Origin: Chloromonas sp. AAM2
Lineage: Eukaryota; Chlorophyta; Chlorophyceae; Chlamydomonadales; Chlamydomonadaceae
DNA: 34,889 nucleotides
Reading direction: 5' to 3'
NCBI GenBank assembly: GCA_004335635.1
Contig: QAXH01005833.1
Location: 7,396-42,284, forward strand
Position numbers and translations under genes: made by a program. How positions within the stretch are numbered: position 1 is the first letter of the stretch; the number at the start of each line of letters is the position of its first letter. This document shows positions 22,501-34,189 of the stretch, one piece after another. The notes beneath the pieces were generated by a model that was given only the letters and a program-made list of their open reading frames with translations, was not told the origin of the DNA and searched no databases.

Positions 22501-25068
22501 CAGGCGTCCACTGCTGCGTATTCCCACCTGTAACATGACGACAAAGCTGCCATTGTCCACCGCAGAAATCGACACCCTGTTGGGCTTGCCTGTGGCTGGC
22601 GGCAGAGGAAAGAGGGCGGAAATGAATGCTTCACAGAACCTTGGTAAGGCACTTGCATGCCACAACCATCAAACGCTCCACAAGCCAGACAGGTGCTGAG
22701 GAGCTCACATCTATGCAAAACGTCAGGCCATTTTGTTGTGCGGCCGGCCCATTTTTAAGACAGCCCATGGTCCGAAAAGCACGAGACGAACCATGCGAAT
22801 GCATGAAACGTGCACACAAGACGAACCATGCGAATGCATGTGACGTGCACACAAGCCGCTACCTGCAACAAAGCAACATGAGCAATATTGTAGACCCTGT
22901 AGCAGGCCAGCCCCTGCTCATTTGCATGCTGCAACTGCAACGCAGCACGCACCTGGTGGGTTGCACAGGACGCTGATGTTAGCCGCCTCATCCCGCTGGT
23001 TGGCGCCTATCTTGGTGTGCGACCCGCGGCTGTACACGCGGTACTGGCTGCCATTGACGCGCACATCACACAGCGTGGGCCAGTGGTAACGGAAAGTAAC
23101 AGTGTCGTTGAGCTGGAGGCACGTGAGCTGCAGGAACGGTACAGCAGGTCATAAAAGAGCGGCCACGTGAAGTCAAGATGGACATAAAAAGCAGGCTCCA
23201 TGTGATAGTGACAGAAGCGGACTGTCGCTCACATGTCCCTTCTAATGCGTTACTCATAAATCACACCATACTCTGGTGCCAGCCAGATGCACCGCTGATT
23301 GCAACCCTGGACCCACCAGTCAGCTTTTTGAACGTATCACGCCGCGATACACAACGGCTCCCAGTGCATGCTTGAAACTCAACGAACGCGAGCACTCCGC
23401 ATGCACCCACACACCTGCAGGCGATACTGATCTGACCGTTTCTTGAACAGCTCATACGCGGTCTGGCTGACTGCAAAGGCGCGCTCCATGCTCAGCATCG
23501 TCTCCATCTTAGTGCCACACTGCAAGGGAAGATCAACACAGGAAGCAAACTTGTCATACAAAACTGAATTTCATTGCCCTAAGCAATAGGAGCTCTCCCT
23601 TAGCTGAGCAGTGATGGGGTAGCAGGTGCAGAAACCCCACGGCAATCAACCCTTTCCTTAGTATTGTACACGTAGGTTCACCAAAATGCCTAGTAGTTAA
23701 GAGTAGCTGTCAAGCCAACCTGCTCACCTGTGCTGACTTGCCAATGGATGATAGCTTGGCTGGCAGCATGGGTGTGCCCAGATCCTTCTGAATCTCCCAG
23801 AAGGGATCGCAGCGCTCGGCGCGACAGAACTCACACCTGGGTTTGAAGCCAGGCGATTTTGAAAGGAAATTGAACTGACCACCAAGCAGTCCTTTGCACT
23901 GCGAGTAGACTGATGTTGCACGTAAGCCTTGAGCCATCTTCTGTTCGGCTTGTCGGACGATACAGATATGAAAAGATACGCATTCAGTCACTCACCAGTG
24001 CGGTGCCCGGCGCTGGCCGGGGGGCAAGGGCGGCAGGGCGAGGCAGTCGGCATGCTGCCAGACCTGGCATGCCGTGCACTGCACCATCTCGCCCCGGTCA
24101 TGTGTGGAGCTACACACACAACGGACTGTACGCCCGGGCCGCCCCTGCATGGCAGGTCATGGCCCAAAGCTGAGGCACACTCAAATGGATAAGCGGAATG
24201 ACATCCAAACCAGGGCTAACCAGGTTGTGATGCAACACCCACAAATGCATCAGCGGAATAGTAATACATGCATCAAGAAACCAGGGGACACTAGCCACAA
24301 CAATGCACTGAGAACAGCACGAATCAGCATGATGCAATTCTCACCGTTGGAGGCACTTGGGGATATACGTGAGCCAGCGGGGCTGCTGCTGCTGCTGCTG
24401 CGACAGGCGGGGCAGGAGCGGGTGCGGCTGAAGCTACAGAAAGGTTGTGCAGCAGTGCTGGGCGCCCTCCATCCTTGAGCACTCTCTGATAGCACTCCTC
24501 GATCAATCGAGCTGCCAAATCCAGTCTATTAGTGTTCTGAGCAGTTTGCGCTAGAGCGCTGCAGACAAAGCAGCACACGAGGTGGTCACAAGGATTGCGA
24601 AGAGTGGCATGCAAGGCCAGCGCAATGAGCTAGGGTGAGCATGTGCTTTGCAAAGCTGGCGCTGGAGCTGCAACTGAGCAGAAGGTAAGGCTGTGGCAGG
24701 AGTACCACATTGCAGCTTGCCGCTTATCAGGCAAGATCGTACCTGGCTTCCTCAACTGCGTGTGTCAAACGGTTGATGAGTTCTTGTTTTCGACCTGCCT
24801 TACGAAGGCCAAGCCTGTCCAAGCATTCGTGTAACTCTTTGATCCGAAGTCCTTCGATTAATGCCTGCAACACAAGTTGCAGCCATCAGGAGCATTTGAT
24901 GGGACATCAGACCGCTGCAAACGCCCATGTCGGGTCGGAGGCCATGGCTGAGCACGCCGTGGATACGATCATGGAGTGCATGGCTGTCATGCAAGGGTGA
25001 GAACCACATGGCACAGTCATCCTTGTCCCTTCACCAACCTTCGCCCTGGCAGCAACCTGAGCGCTCAT
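19510..25068 (-). CDS. SIZ1: SIZ1/PIAS-type SUMO E3 ligase (SAP, PHD, PINIT, SP-RING)
   Basis: Exons in reading order are 24864-24743, 24558-24345, 24144-23996, 23836-23728, 23519-23415, 23127-22953, 22589-22528, 22426-22274, 21647-21457, 21015-20803 and 20320-19510. A tentative 12-base first exon, 25068-25057 (MSAQ), gives 771 residues. The SAP domain (about 5-43, LIEGLRIKELHECLDRLGL) binds DNA. The PHD finger has all eight ligands (Cys125, Cys127, Cys139, Cys142, His147, Cys150, Cys167, Cys170). A PINIT-like region follows (about 203-366), then the SP-RING (388-440, RCPLSGARI to RSRRWQCPH). The C-terminal tail carries two likely SUMO-interaction motifs, VIELLDSSDDE and the terminal IVIEIDSD. 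Such ligases pass SUMO from the E2 to nuclear targets. The SP-RING has Val and Gly in place of the usual Cys-x-His. Donors after 22274 and 21457 lie in tandem arrays. Start codon and the exact splice at 21457 are uncertain. Confidence 0.88.
21337..21469 (-). repeat. Seven tandem 19-base units, each with an AG|GT splice junction
   Basis: Seven units (starts 21337, 21356, 21375, 21394, 21413, 21432 and 21451) differ only at a few bases. On the coding strand of SIZ1 each reads like AGCGCCCTCACAGGTGAGC, so it contains both an acceptor-like CCTCACAG and a donor-like GTGAGC. The most upstream junction (21457/21456) is the natural donor of the SP-RING exon. The array extends that exon's end into its intron. 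The unit length is not a multiple of three. Confidence 0.95.
22026..22294 (-). repeat. Tandem 32-base array spanning a gap, overlapping a SIZ1 splice donor
   Basis: Two complete units at 22231-22262 and 22263-22294 are identical (CGCCTGCGCACCTGCTTCCT then GATGCGGTCTGT), and a partial unit (22026-22046) borders the other side of the gap. On the SIZ1 coding strand each complete unit contains AAGCAG|GTGCGC. The junction at 22274/22273 is the donor of the exon before the SP-RING exon. The gap probably exists because the array could not be assembled, so the true copy number is unknown. Confidence 0.85.
22047..22230. other. Sequence gap (184 N)
   Basis: Unresolved bases within the 32-base tandem array, inside an intron of SIZ1. 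The distance between unit starts on the two sides (205 bases) is not a whole number of 32-base units, so the gap length is probably an estimate. No exon appears to be lost: the protein reads across in phase from the donor at 22274 to the acceptor before 21647. Confidence 0.95.
22784..22853. repeat. 35-base tandem duplication in a SIZ1 intron
   Basis: Two units (22784-22818 and 22819-22853) begin AGACGAACCATGCGAATGCA and differ at only two positions (AA versus TG after CATG). They lie in the intron between the exons ending at 22953 and starting at 22589. Confidence 0.9.
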
Positions 25069-25756
25069 GAACAGCCGCCTTGGTCAGTGCTGATCCAAGG
25101 ACCCTGGCGTCACAGCATCGCTACAAATTGGTTCAAAAACTGAAGGACACCTCCAAGTGCTCCACACGTGCGCAATCCCAGTATATACGCAACTCAGTAG
25201 CGCCCAAGACTGCTGTTAGTTGCTCAAGCCTGCCAAAACGAGGCGTCTCCTGCGCCTTGCTTGCACAGCAGGTGTGGCTGGCAAGTCTGTTCTTGAAGAG
25301 CCAGGTCGCGAGGCTTGTGCGATGCTGCTTTGTCGATCCTGGCAACCAGGACGGTAGAATTGGAACTGCGCCGTCCAGAAACCGGTAGAACCCTAATTCG
25401 AGTTTCGGAGCGCCTGGTACAGCTGCGCTGAGCGCGTGTTCGAGTTTCAGGGATACAGCACGGTAGTGCAGGGGCCTTAAGTGCCAAGTAGGGAGTTGCT
25501 GCAGTTACTCGGTCAAAAGATCGCAGAGGTAGGCAGGGTGGGGTTAGCCTCAAGGTGTGGAGGTTCAACGGGCAAAGGTTGAAAGTCTCCAAAGGCTGGG
25601 CGGCCTGGTGCCATGCATCTTGACAGATTGGTTAGTTGCACGTGGCCGCCCTCGTGGGGCGGCATCGGCGAGGCTGGCGTGGATGGGATGGGTGCGTTGG
25701 TCTGATCATCAGTGTGTGTGCTGGCGTGCTCCTGCAGTACAACCCCACGACTGCTG
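25069..25756. promoter_or_regulatory. Bidirectional promoter region of SIZ1 and ClpP
   Basis: About 690 bases separate the tentative SIZ1 start from the ClpP start, and the genes diverge. Both promoters and 5' untranslated regions should lie here. I find no reliable TATA box or other named element. Overlapping open frames on both strands look like chance. If SIZ1 really starts elsewhere, the region changes size. Confidence 0.4.
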
Positions 25757-28250
25757 ATGGCGTCGTTAACGTCCACAAGTGGCTCCTGCCCCTGCCTAAC
25801 CCGTGGGGGACGGAGGAGCAGGTCATTGAATGTGCGCGCTAGCTTCTCGGCTCCAAACAACAACAATGTGGGCTCCAGCAAGCCCAAAGGCTGGGACAGG
25901 CCCTGGATTCAAGCCAACAACCAGCCGCTATTGGCTCCACGCACAGCAGACATGCAGGGCGATCCATTTGGTATGCTTCTCAGACAGCGCACGATCTTCA
26001 TGGGGGGCGAAGTGGAGGATTTCTCGGCGGACGCCCTCATCAGCCAGCTGCTCCTTCTCGACTCCCAAGATCCCACCAAGGACATCAAGCTGTTCATCAA
26101 CTCCCCAGGTGCTCAATGTGCATCTGCATCTGATCTTATGAATCCGCAATTGCCCCTGACTGACCTGTGAGAAGAGAGCTGCCCTGAGCCTGCCCGTTCA
26201 TGCATGCATGGCTTGTCCATTCCCAGGTGGCTCGGTCACAGCAGGCATGGGCATCTATGACGCCATGCTTTTGTGCCGGGCCGATGTCCAGACCTTCTGC
26301 TTCGGCCTGGCAGCGTCCATGGGTGCTTTCCTGCTAGGTGCTGGCAAGCGTGGCAAGCGCCACAGCATGCCCAACTCACGCATTATGATCCACCAGCCTC
26401 TGGGTGGCGCAAGCGGCCAGGCAGTGGACATCGAGATTCAGGTGTGATAGCATGCATGCTCATGTCTGACAGATCTCATGGAGGCACGCAGCTCATGGAT
26501 GCATGGAGAAGCAGAAAGGGTCGTCCAGAAACAGCACGTGCAGATATGTTGGGCAGCGCATGCCCACTAGAGCAGGGTGTGTGTGGATCTGACGTGACAT
26601 GGTGAAGGGTTTAACAGCAGATGTTAGGTCGCGTCTAGCAAGCTGGCGTGTCAGCAACACCAGTTTGAAACACACAGACATCTATGTGCATTGCAACCAC
26701 AGCCTCAGTGCATTGGATGTGGCACGTTGCTGCCGCTGTGCGCATGATATGTCCAACAATCGACACGTAGAGGCATCGGCAGTCACCGCTCGTCGTGGCA
26801 ACAGCCATCCTGTCGTGTGTGATACTGCTGACATACCCTGTTGAACGCTAGGCATGAACAAGGCATGTCCGACCCAGGCATAAGGGCTCACACAGACGCA
26901 CTGTCTTCCCACCCTGTCTGCAGGCTAAGGAGATCATGTACCACAAAGCCAACCTGAACAGGATTATGGCAGACTACACGGTGAGCAGCCAAGCAGTGAT
27001 TACTGGTCTTAACGGTTTACAGCTCGTGGCCAATTTATGGCAGCTCTGGCTGCTGGTGTTGGCCACAGTACGGGCAGATCTGAGCAGTGTTACCCTACCA
27101 CCTGGTGAATGAACCTGACCATTGGGCTGATCCGCAGGCCCCTTCCGTACCTTACCACCAACAGTGCGCGGTATTGCATCACACACACAACTGTACAGTG
27201 TTCACGATGTCTGCTGCCTACTGATTGCGTTGTCACGACAAATCAAGGATTGTTTCACTACTGCTTGAACACAGAGAATTCTTTCAGACCTTGAAAGAGC
27301 TCAGCCTTGCTTCTTTGTTCGCTTTTTCAGAACCAGCCTCTGAGCAAGATTGAGTTGGACACCGACCGCGACCGGTACATGTCCCCCCTGGAGGCGCGGG
27401 AGTACGGCATCATCGACCACATCATCGGGGGCGAGGAGGCTGTGTTCAATGTCAAGGGTTCAACGAACCGTTTCCCCAAGGTTTGTAGTGTACGGACCAT
27501 CCAGCTGGGAGGGCAAAGGGGTGAAGGAAACCTTGGCTGCATTTATCAGCTCTTACATTCACAAAGTGTTGGCAAAGCCCCTCCCTTCTGGCTCTGTACC
27601 TAAATCCCTCTTGAACCACGAAGACGTAGACTCATGCACACATATAGTCTAGTACAGTAGTGCCAGCATATGCACACAATTTTTCTCCCGTCCCGCCTGG
27701 CCCCGCTCAACTCCTGCGGTCTGCGACTGCGAAGATGCATGCGCACATGTACCATCACGCTCTCGCACACGCTTGCTGGCTGCACCTCTCCCCCAACAGA
27801 TCAAGGAGGAGTACGTGGCCGACCGCGACGACCTGGTCAAGCGCAACATCCTGGACGGCGACCCATTCATGTCAACCACACCCAGCTGGCGGTTCAGGAA
27901 GGCAGAGGTGGAGCCGTACATGCCCAGCCAGGCACCAGGTACGGCAAGAAACAGCATGGCCAGCGGCGCATGGCCAGCGGTGAAGAGGACATGCGGTGTT
28001 GCGACGTCAGCGTTGCTTTCCGCCCGGGCAACAGACAAGCTGTGTGGGATTGTGTTATCGAACCCAGTTGGCATTGACATGGCATCCCCTCCCGTTGCCT
28101 CCAGGTAACCCCTGGTTCAAGGTGAAGAAGGTGAGCAAGGAGCAGTACAAGGAGATGATCGAGGCGGACCGCGAGGCCAAGAGCAACGGGGACGTGGCCC
28201 CACCCAAGAGGAGCGCAAAGGAGAGGATCGACAACCAGACGTGGGATTAG
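25757..28250 (+). CDS. CLPP: Chloroplast ATP-dependent Clp protease proteolytic subunit
   Basis: This is a nuclear-encoded serine peptidase subunit of the plastid Clp core, which degrades unfolded proteins fed by a ClpC-type chaperone. Exons 25757-26108, 26227-26441, 26924-26980, 27331-27480, 27800-27938 and 28105-28250 join in phase to 352 residues. The start gives a typical transit peptide ([20 protein letters not shown], cleavage likely near VRA/S at about residue 31). The Clp fold begins around RQRTIFMGG. The full catalytic triad is present: Ser148 in GLAASMGAF, His173 in [10 protein letters not shown] and Asp222 in DTDRDRYMS. So it is an active ClpP, not a ClpR. The sequence around [16 protein letters not shown] and EAREYGIID resembles plant ClpP3 and ClpP5; I cannot decide which. 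After about residue 250 there is a charged C-terminal extension of about 100 residues (ending [10 protein letters not shown]), long for the family. Confidence 0.95.
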
Positions 28251-30920
28251 GCTCCCATAGAGGGGCATGGCCATAGGCTTGCAGACCTGGTAAAAGCAGC
28301 ACCCACTCAACGGCCACGTTTTCACATTATATGCATGCCCGCTGTCCTTGTGGCTGATGCCGTCTCAATGCTGGTGCTGCAACGATTCTTGTATCCTGGA
28401 CTCAAGCACCTGGTGGCTTGGTTTCTTTCCATGGACTGCTTTGTGACTGTATGAGCGGAACAGCATGCCGCTACATGCGTTTAGCCTTGTTATGACGGTG
28501 TTGTTATGGTGGGGGCTACAGTAGCAAGTATGTGTAGCTCTTCATTCTGCCATCGCGCTAGTGTGCCGCCAAAGTTGGTACTACCGGACAACACGGCAGT
28601 GAGGCTAGCATGAGTGGTTATTGCCCAAGTGCCTGCTTCCATCGCTATCAAACCGCTGCTCTATGTGGCACTTGTTACCGGATGTTGCAACTAGAGGTGG
28701 CATTGTAAGCTGTCACAGACATCATGCAGGTTTTCAGCTCAGGTTTGGCGGGGGAAAAAGTCCCTATTTAGTTCCACAGGAGGGGAGGGATTCCAACCCG
28801 TCTTACCTACAAGTGAAGGGGATTGCGACCCACCTGGATAGTAATGGTGGTGGTCACCCCTCAAAGGACTATCCTGACCGCAGAGGTATTGGTGCCTGAG
28901 TTGGCGCACATGCCGACTGTTCCATGCAGCTGGAAAGTTAGCGAGGCACATGCGAGGAAAGTTAGCGAGGTGCGTGTATTTGCAACTAGGCAAGTACCGT
29001 GGCAAATCCCCTTGCAGCTGAAAACCCTATAGGCTGATCGGACACTGAGAAGATTGGAAATAGGGCATGTCATTGTACCCTCTAGGTGCGGCCTCTTGTA
29101 TGAAAGCAGCACACCCCTATCGTGTTTATTGACACTGCTTTACATTATTTAGACAAATATTAGCAAAATGCACAAACGTGAGCTGCAAGTATCTTGTGTC
29201 GCGTGCGACCAACAGACCACTGATCAGATCACACAGGAAGGACCTGTGACACAGATGTAGTCGGTGTTACTGGCCACGGCGCACGCAACAGCAATGCTCC
29301 TGAGGCCTACAATGACAGCCTGCTCCTTAGGGACAAGGACCTCGAAAGAGGCAGAACCAACACAAGAGTGTGTAGAATGAGAGAAGAAAAGTGCAATAAC
29401 TCAGTGGTGCAAATGTGTACAAGCAAACTGAACTAACTGAGAGGAAGGTCCCACCCACTGTTCTATTTGAGGCATGAATGAAATGAGGTCTGCACACGTC
29501 TGTTGTGCATGTGCAGATAAAATAGAAAACCAGAGCTCAAAAACGCGCAGAGTACATGACGCCAAGAATGGACTCATGGGTGCTAACGTTTCAGTCCGCA
29601 GCCTCACATGAGATGATTTCAAACATTCCAAGCAAGAATAAGTTCAAATGTGCTGAAGATGCGTGCACAACACCAACTGACAGGCCCCTGCACGTGCCGA
29701 AATGTCAGGCTGCCTTTGGATCAAAACCTGATCGGAGCAAGCCACTTGCCCGCAGTCGCAAAAACAGTGAATCAGATTTTGCACTTTTTGGTCAGGGCCA
29801 GCCCAGGTGCAGAAGGCACCGCAGCACCCCAGCCAAAGCGGCTAGCTTTGTGCGTCCTGTTGTGGCACAAGACACAGGGCCTTGATGCACAGAGGGGAGC
29901 CAACAAAACGTTGATGCAGTTTTGCTGAATCAGTTGTGGCAAACAGGGCAGTCCATGGTGTGCACGCACGCCGGGTGAAGCTCTTCGTTCTGGCATGCGA
30001 CAGCAATGCTTTCAACCATGCGCCAGTGGCACCTCCTTGCATGCAGTCTGCTGCGTTAGATGCACAAAGTGTCCTGTTAGCTTCTTTAGTCTCCAAATGA
30101 CGACCTGGTTTGCAAATCACCAGATGTACTAATTCGGCCCCCCTTCGCCCCCCCAATGCCATCACCATAAGTGCAAAGGGCTGTGCCAAGCAATAACGCT
30201 TGGCAGCATTATCCCTTCCTTTTGCCACCATCCCTACTAGCAGGCAAGTCCTAACCCCATCATGATAATTGGATGAAAACTAGAGAGATAAGGAGCACAT
30301 ACCCACACTGCCGCACACGGCAAGCACAACTGGTACATACGGTGAGAACCCAGCATGGCCATTTTCCCACCTCCACTGTCATTTGGTTTCTTGAGTGTCG
30401 ACGACACATGAAGCCTGCGTCGTCAGGCCAGCCTTCTGGCTGTGATAAACCCCAAAACACAAAAGTGCGTAGAGCGTAGTAAACCCGCAAGAGTGAAGCG
30501 AAACTGAGACGGTTGCAGCCGGTGTGGCTGGAAAGTATACTATTCGCCCAGTCTACACCGGCCAGTGGCTGAAGGAAGGATTGAAGCAGGCCCGATGCCT
30601 GATGGCCTCAAGGCACACAGGACACACTGCAATCCCCTCGGTCCAGGTAGTAAGATAAGAGTTAGCCTCTGGGGGCAAAACGTGGGGACACTTGCATGAA
30701 TCGCCAGCCAGGTGCCGCAAAGCATTAAAACGTATTCCATGAACCAGGCATGGTTTAGATGTGTTGTGGACGCACCATACTGTGGCTTGGTTCGGCTGAC
30801 ACGGTGCATGCGTTGCATGCACGCTGTGAGAACACCGCAAAGGCCGACTTGCCGGCCAACTCGGGGGCCCACGGGGCCAAGTGGTCAGCAGTGGGCGAGA
30901 TATAGCCCGCTCTGAACAAC
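28251..30920. other. Long non-coding stretch between ClpP and the tyrosine phosphatase
   Basis: Both flanking genes end into these 2.7 kb, so it contains their 3' untranslated regions. No open frame shows a recognised motif, splice-compatible neighbours or convincing composition. GAAAGTTAGCGAGG occurs twice (28933-28946 and 28957-28970). I see no tRNA, rRNA or transposon structure. Confidence 0.5.
28704..28708 (+). terminator. Possible polyadenylation signal of ClpP
   Basis: TGTAA is the usual polyadenylation signal in chlorophyte algae. This copy lies about 450 bases after the ClpP stop codon on the same strand. A five-base match is weak evidence by itself. Confidence 0.25.
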
Positions 30921-33782
30921 TCATGTGGGAGGATTGGTTTGGAACAACAACAGCGCGCTGTCTGGATCTGGTTGACCGCTATCAGTGTCACCGTTTTGAG
31001 GAGCGGACGGTGTCCCTTGTCTTGACTGCATGGCTGAGGAAGTCCGTGGTTGCTGCATGGTAATAGAGGGCATATTCGCCATGGGGGCGATGCCTATAGT
31101 AGAAGACGCTCGGCCTCTTTGCAATGTGGACGGCAGCCGGGCATGTTGGGCGGTGTAAAGGATATCGCCAGCTATAGAGCGCCGGCGCGGCGGCTGCGTT
31201 CCACCAGCCCATCCGCCGTTAGTTGAAGGCCTGCGGCCTGGTTGCGACGCTGAAGCTTCCAGATAATGTGAGTGCGCCATGGCGGGGTGGTGCCGCGATG
31301 TGTGGTTGGAGGATGAATGACGGGATGTGTCGGTTGCGTGCAGTGCTGTGTGTGCCTGAACGTGAGCGGCGGCGGGAGCGTCCTGCCGGGACATTGCTTC
31401 TTCAAGCAGCACCTCGTACACAAGGCTATACTGCTCTGCGGTCTGCACCATGCCACCGCGCATCAGGCGTAGCTCGCACACCACTGCAGGGCAAAGCAAG
31501 GGGCACACAACACAGGTGTAAGACTGCTTGCATCATTTGCCCACCAATTCAACTTGGTGGTGTACAAAAGCAATGCTCGATACATACCAGGCCCAGAATA
31601 TGCCAGAGCACGGCAAATGCAGGAGAAGTGCTAACCTAACTCAACATGAGGACAAACTGTTCAAAAACGTGCACGTGACTAGGACCGGACCAACGATTTT
31701 ACCTGATGGCACGTCCAGTGCCTTCTTGAGCACCTCTTTGTCCACACGTGTTGTGCTGCTGGCCAGAGCCCACAGGCGCCGCAACAAGCTGTCTGCGGCA
31801 ATGAATGTGCCCGTGCGACCAATGCCCGCACTGCGGCACACAGGGGAGACATCAAGCACAGCCCATCAAGCATGTGTCGCACGAGATTTCCAGTCTACCC
31901 TTGTTCCAATGCCGCTGCTTCGCTCTACCGCGTATGTTCACAACCTATTCCCATGCTCTCTGCTGCGCCCATTGGAGAGGGGCCAGCGGTCAGGCCTTGC
32001 TCTGCCCCAGCGTGCCCTAAGTGGTTCGCTTGCGCCGCCCCTGGAACATCCTGCCCCACCCTGCCCCTGCCGCACCTGCAGTGCACCGCCAACGAGTTGC
32101 TGCCCTGCTGCCACAGGCTGTACGAGAGCTCCCTGAGCGGCTGGGCAGTGCGCGGCACTCCGTGGTCCGGCCACCGGTGGTAGTGGTAGTGCTGCACCTC
32201 ATGCTGTGCGGGCTCGGCCTGGGGTGCAGGGCACAAGGGGGGAAAAGGGGCTGAGGCAAGGGTATGGCATGGATGACAGGCAGCCACTGCTATGCAGGGA
32301 TAGTGCAAGGTCGGCATGGCTCCAAGAACAATCAGTGGCTGGAGACATTGGGTCAAGCCAACTCAGATTTGCGGCCTTGCGACAGCAATGGCATGCTATA
32401 TGACCATCAAGCTTTGCAATGCTGGATTGAATACACCGTGATCCCTGTGCTCATTTGCACCCAGTCGTCCTGTTGGATCGCCCATGCGCTCTGGGCCTGT
32501 TCGGTCAGACTAGTCCACACCTGTGTGTCCGACTGCCAAGTAATGGTGAGGTGCCGCACGTCTATGTCGGCATTGAGCTGTGAGAGGTTGGTGGTGGTCA
32601 CGGTGTATATGCCATGCTGAGCATGGGCTCCTGCAACAAGGATGCATGGGGTCAGAGCTTCATGAACTGGTTGGTCGTGGCAAACGAGTGAATCATACGC
32701 CTTGAAGCCAACCGAAGTCAAAGAACAGGGTTATCTGATGTGGAGAACTGCAACTGAACCACGTGCATGTTCATGTTTTGCCTTATACCACGAGGATGAG
32801 AATATCATCACGTCCGCACAGACATGCGTGAAGCCAGCAGGCTGTCTCTTGCCATCATCTTCTGCATGGACCCAGGTGGCATGTGCCGCTCACCTAATTG
32901 CTCAGGAAAGTATTGGGCACAACGCTGACTTTTGCATTCCTGCACGCGTGCAGAGACAGGACATGTGTGGTTGAGCATGGAAGCTTGTTGCATGGCACAT
33001 GTGACATGCCCTGTGCGTCGTATGCACCTTGCCGTGACTGTGCCAGTCAGATGTTGGCTTTGCCCTAGGATGGATGGGAGTGCCTTTCCAGACACTGCTG
33101 TTCCTGTGGAGGCCTGCCTTGACACTATACACTGGCATCCAAAGCCTGGACGCTCACCATTGTCTTTGTGAGCATAATGATTGTGCCCAAGTTGTTCTGC
33201 ACCACCATCTTCCAGAAGTCTGGTGTGGTGCTGTTAAGTGGCCCTTGGGTGGCCACATATTTGCATGGGGTGCCCTCTGGCATCCCCACCACGGCCGTGT
33301 CATTGCACACACAGAGGCTGGCGTTGATGTAGTCTGTTTCTGCATCGACCTCTTTCAACTTCACACGGTTGTAGTCGAAGGGCAGGACGTTGGTGTACCT
33401 GAGGGCCACGGGCACAGGAGACACATGCACATGTACACATGTCCAGAACCTCAAAGTGCAAGTACTGCATTCAGGCATCAGCTCTGAGCTGACGGACGCA
33501 CCTGTTCTTTTTGCTATTACTCGCTCCCACGGCAGTCTCCGAGCGGCTACTTCTGGGTGCCTCTAGCAAATTACCGAACTCGGCAGACAAATGTTCCGGC
33601 CCCAACTCTTTATCGCGTTCCTGCAGGTGCTGGGAGAGTAGTTCGGCAGCGTCCACAAACGTCTGTGCTCGCCATTTGCCGTTCTCCGATTGCGACTGCT
33701 CCGTGTGCACAGGCCTTGGCCCCCATGCGCAGGACAAGAGGCGTGAGAACAGGGTATTCTTCTTCTTCTCTTTCGTCGACAT
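30921..33782 (-). CDS. Classical protein tyrosine phosphatase
   Basis: Removes phosphate from phosphotyrosine. Exons in reading order are 33782-33502, 33398-33158, 32939-32894, 32630-32521, 32218-32076, 31830-31703 and 31483-30921. They join in phase to 503 residues. The catalytic domain spans about residues 85-345. It has the phosphotyrosine loop KKNRYTN (Arg94, Tyr95), ATQGPLNSTTPDFWKM, the WPD loop WPDHGVP with general acid Asp244, the signature HCSAGIGRTGTF with nucleophile Cys273 and Arg279, and the Q loop QTAEQY (Gln330). All key residues are present, so it should be active. There is no signal peptide or membrane segment, so it is probably a soluble non-receptor enzyme. The C-terminal 155 or so residues are Ser/His/Pro/Gln-rich and probably disordered. 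An intron splits the signature right after Cys273. The exon 32939-32894 is only 46 bases but supplies the conserved CAQYFPE. Confidence 0.93.
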
Positions 33783-33865
33783 CGAGTTCGGACAGCATAG
33801 CTAACCGTGCATGAGGTCAGGGACAACACAGATCTCTAGCCCTCCTCCATTCTTCGTGCCAGCAA

Positions 33866-34189
33866 TTACGCGCCGGCTGCACCGGCCACGTATACCGCTT
33901 TTCGGGGTGGATGCGCGTTTTCCGAAAACGGCCCCGACTTGGCAATGCGCTCGCTGAGCATAACCCTGACGACAAACTCCGAGGCCGTGAGGGCCCAATG
34001 CTTGTGCGCAGACTTGTCAGTTGTCCGACTTCTTTGTAAGAAAACACATGCCGGGTCAAGCTCACAGCCTGGGCGCAGGGCCAGACAGAAGAAGCGTCTG
34101 CGCACATGAGGTGCCCCAACATCCTTGGCAGCCACCAGGCACCACCTCAGCTCATACCCACGCTTGAGCTCATGTGCTATGTGTGACAT
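33866..34189 (-). CDS. Cytosine-5 DNA methyltransferase-like fragment
   Basis: A 107-codon frame contains GYELRWCLVAAKDVGAPHV followed by RRRFFCLAL. This matches the region around motif VIII of cytosine-5 methyltransferases, where bacterial and algal enzymes typically read like GAPHxRxRxF. An acceptor (CACATAG) at 34177 could begin the exon at 34176. The catalytic Pro-Cys motif, the AdoMet-binding motifs and the target-recognition domain are not seen in the remaining window, so this is a 3' part of a gene lying further upstream on the minus strand, or a decayed remnant. Its frame ends only 83 bases before the tyrosine phosphatase start, which leaves little room for a separate promoter. Confidence 0.45.
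   Translation of the reverse strand: MSHIAHELKRGYELRWCLVAAKDVGAPHVRRRFFCLALRPGCELDPACVFLQRSRTTDKSAHKHWALTASEFVVRVMLSERIAKSGPFSENAHPPRKAVYVAGAAGA

Noticed and set aside
28741..28830. tRNA-like T-loop resemblance (GGGATTCCAACCCG)
   Set aside because: No acceptor stem, anticodon arm or D arm can be folded around it.
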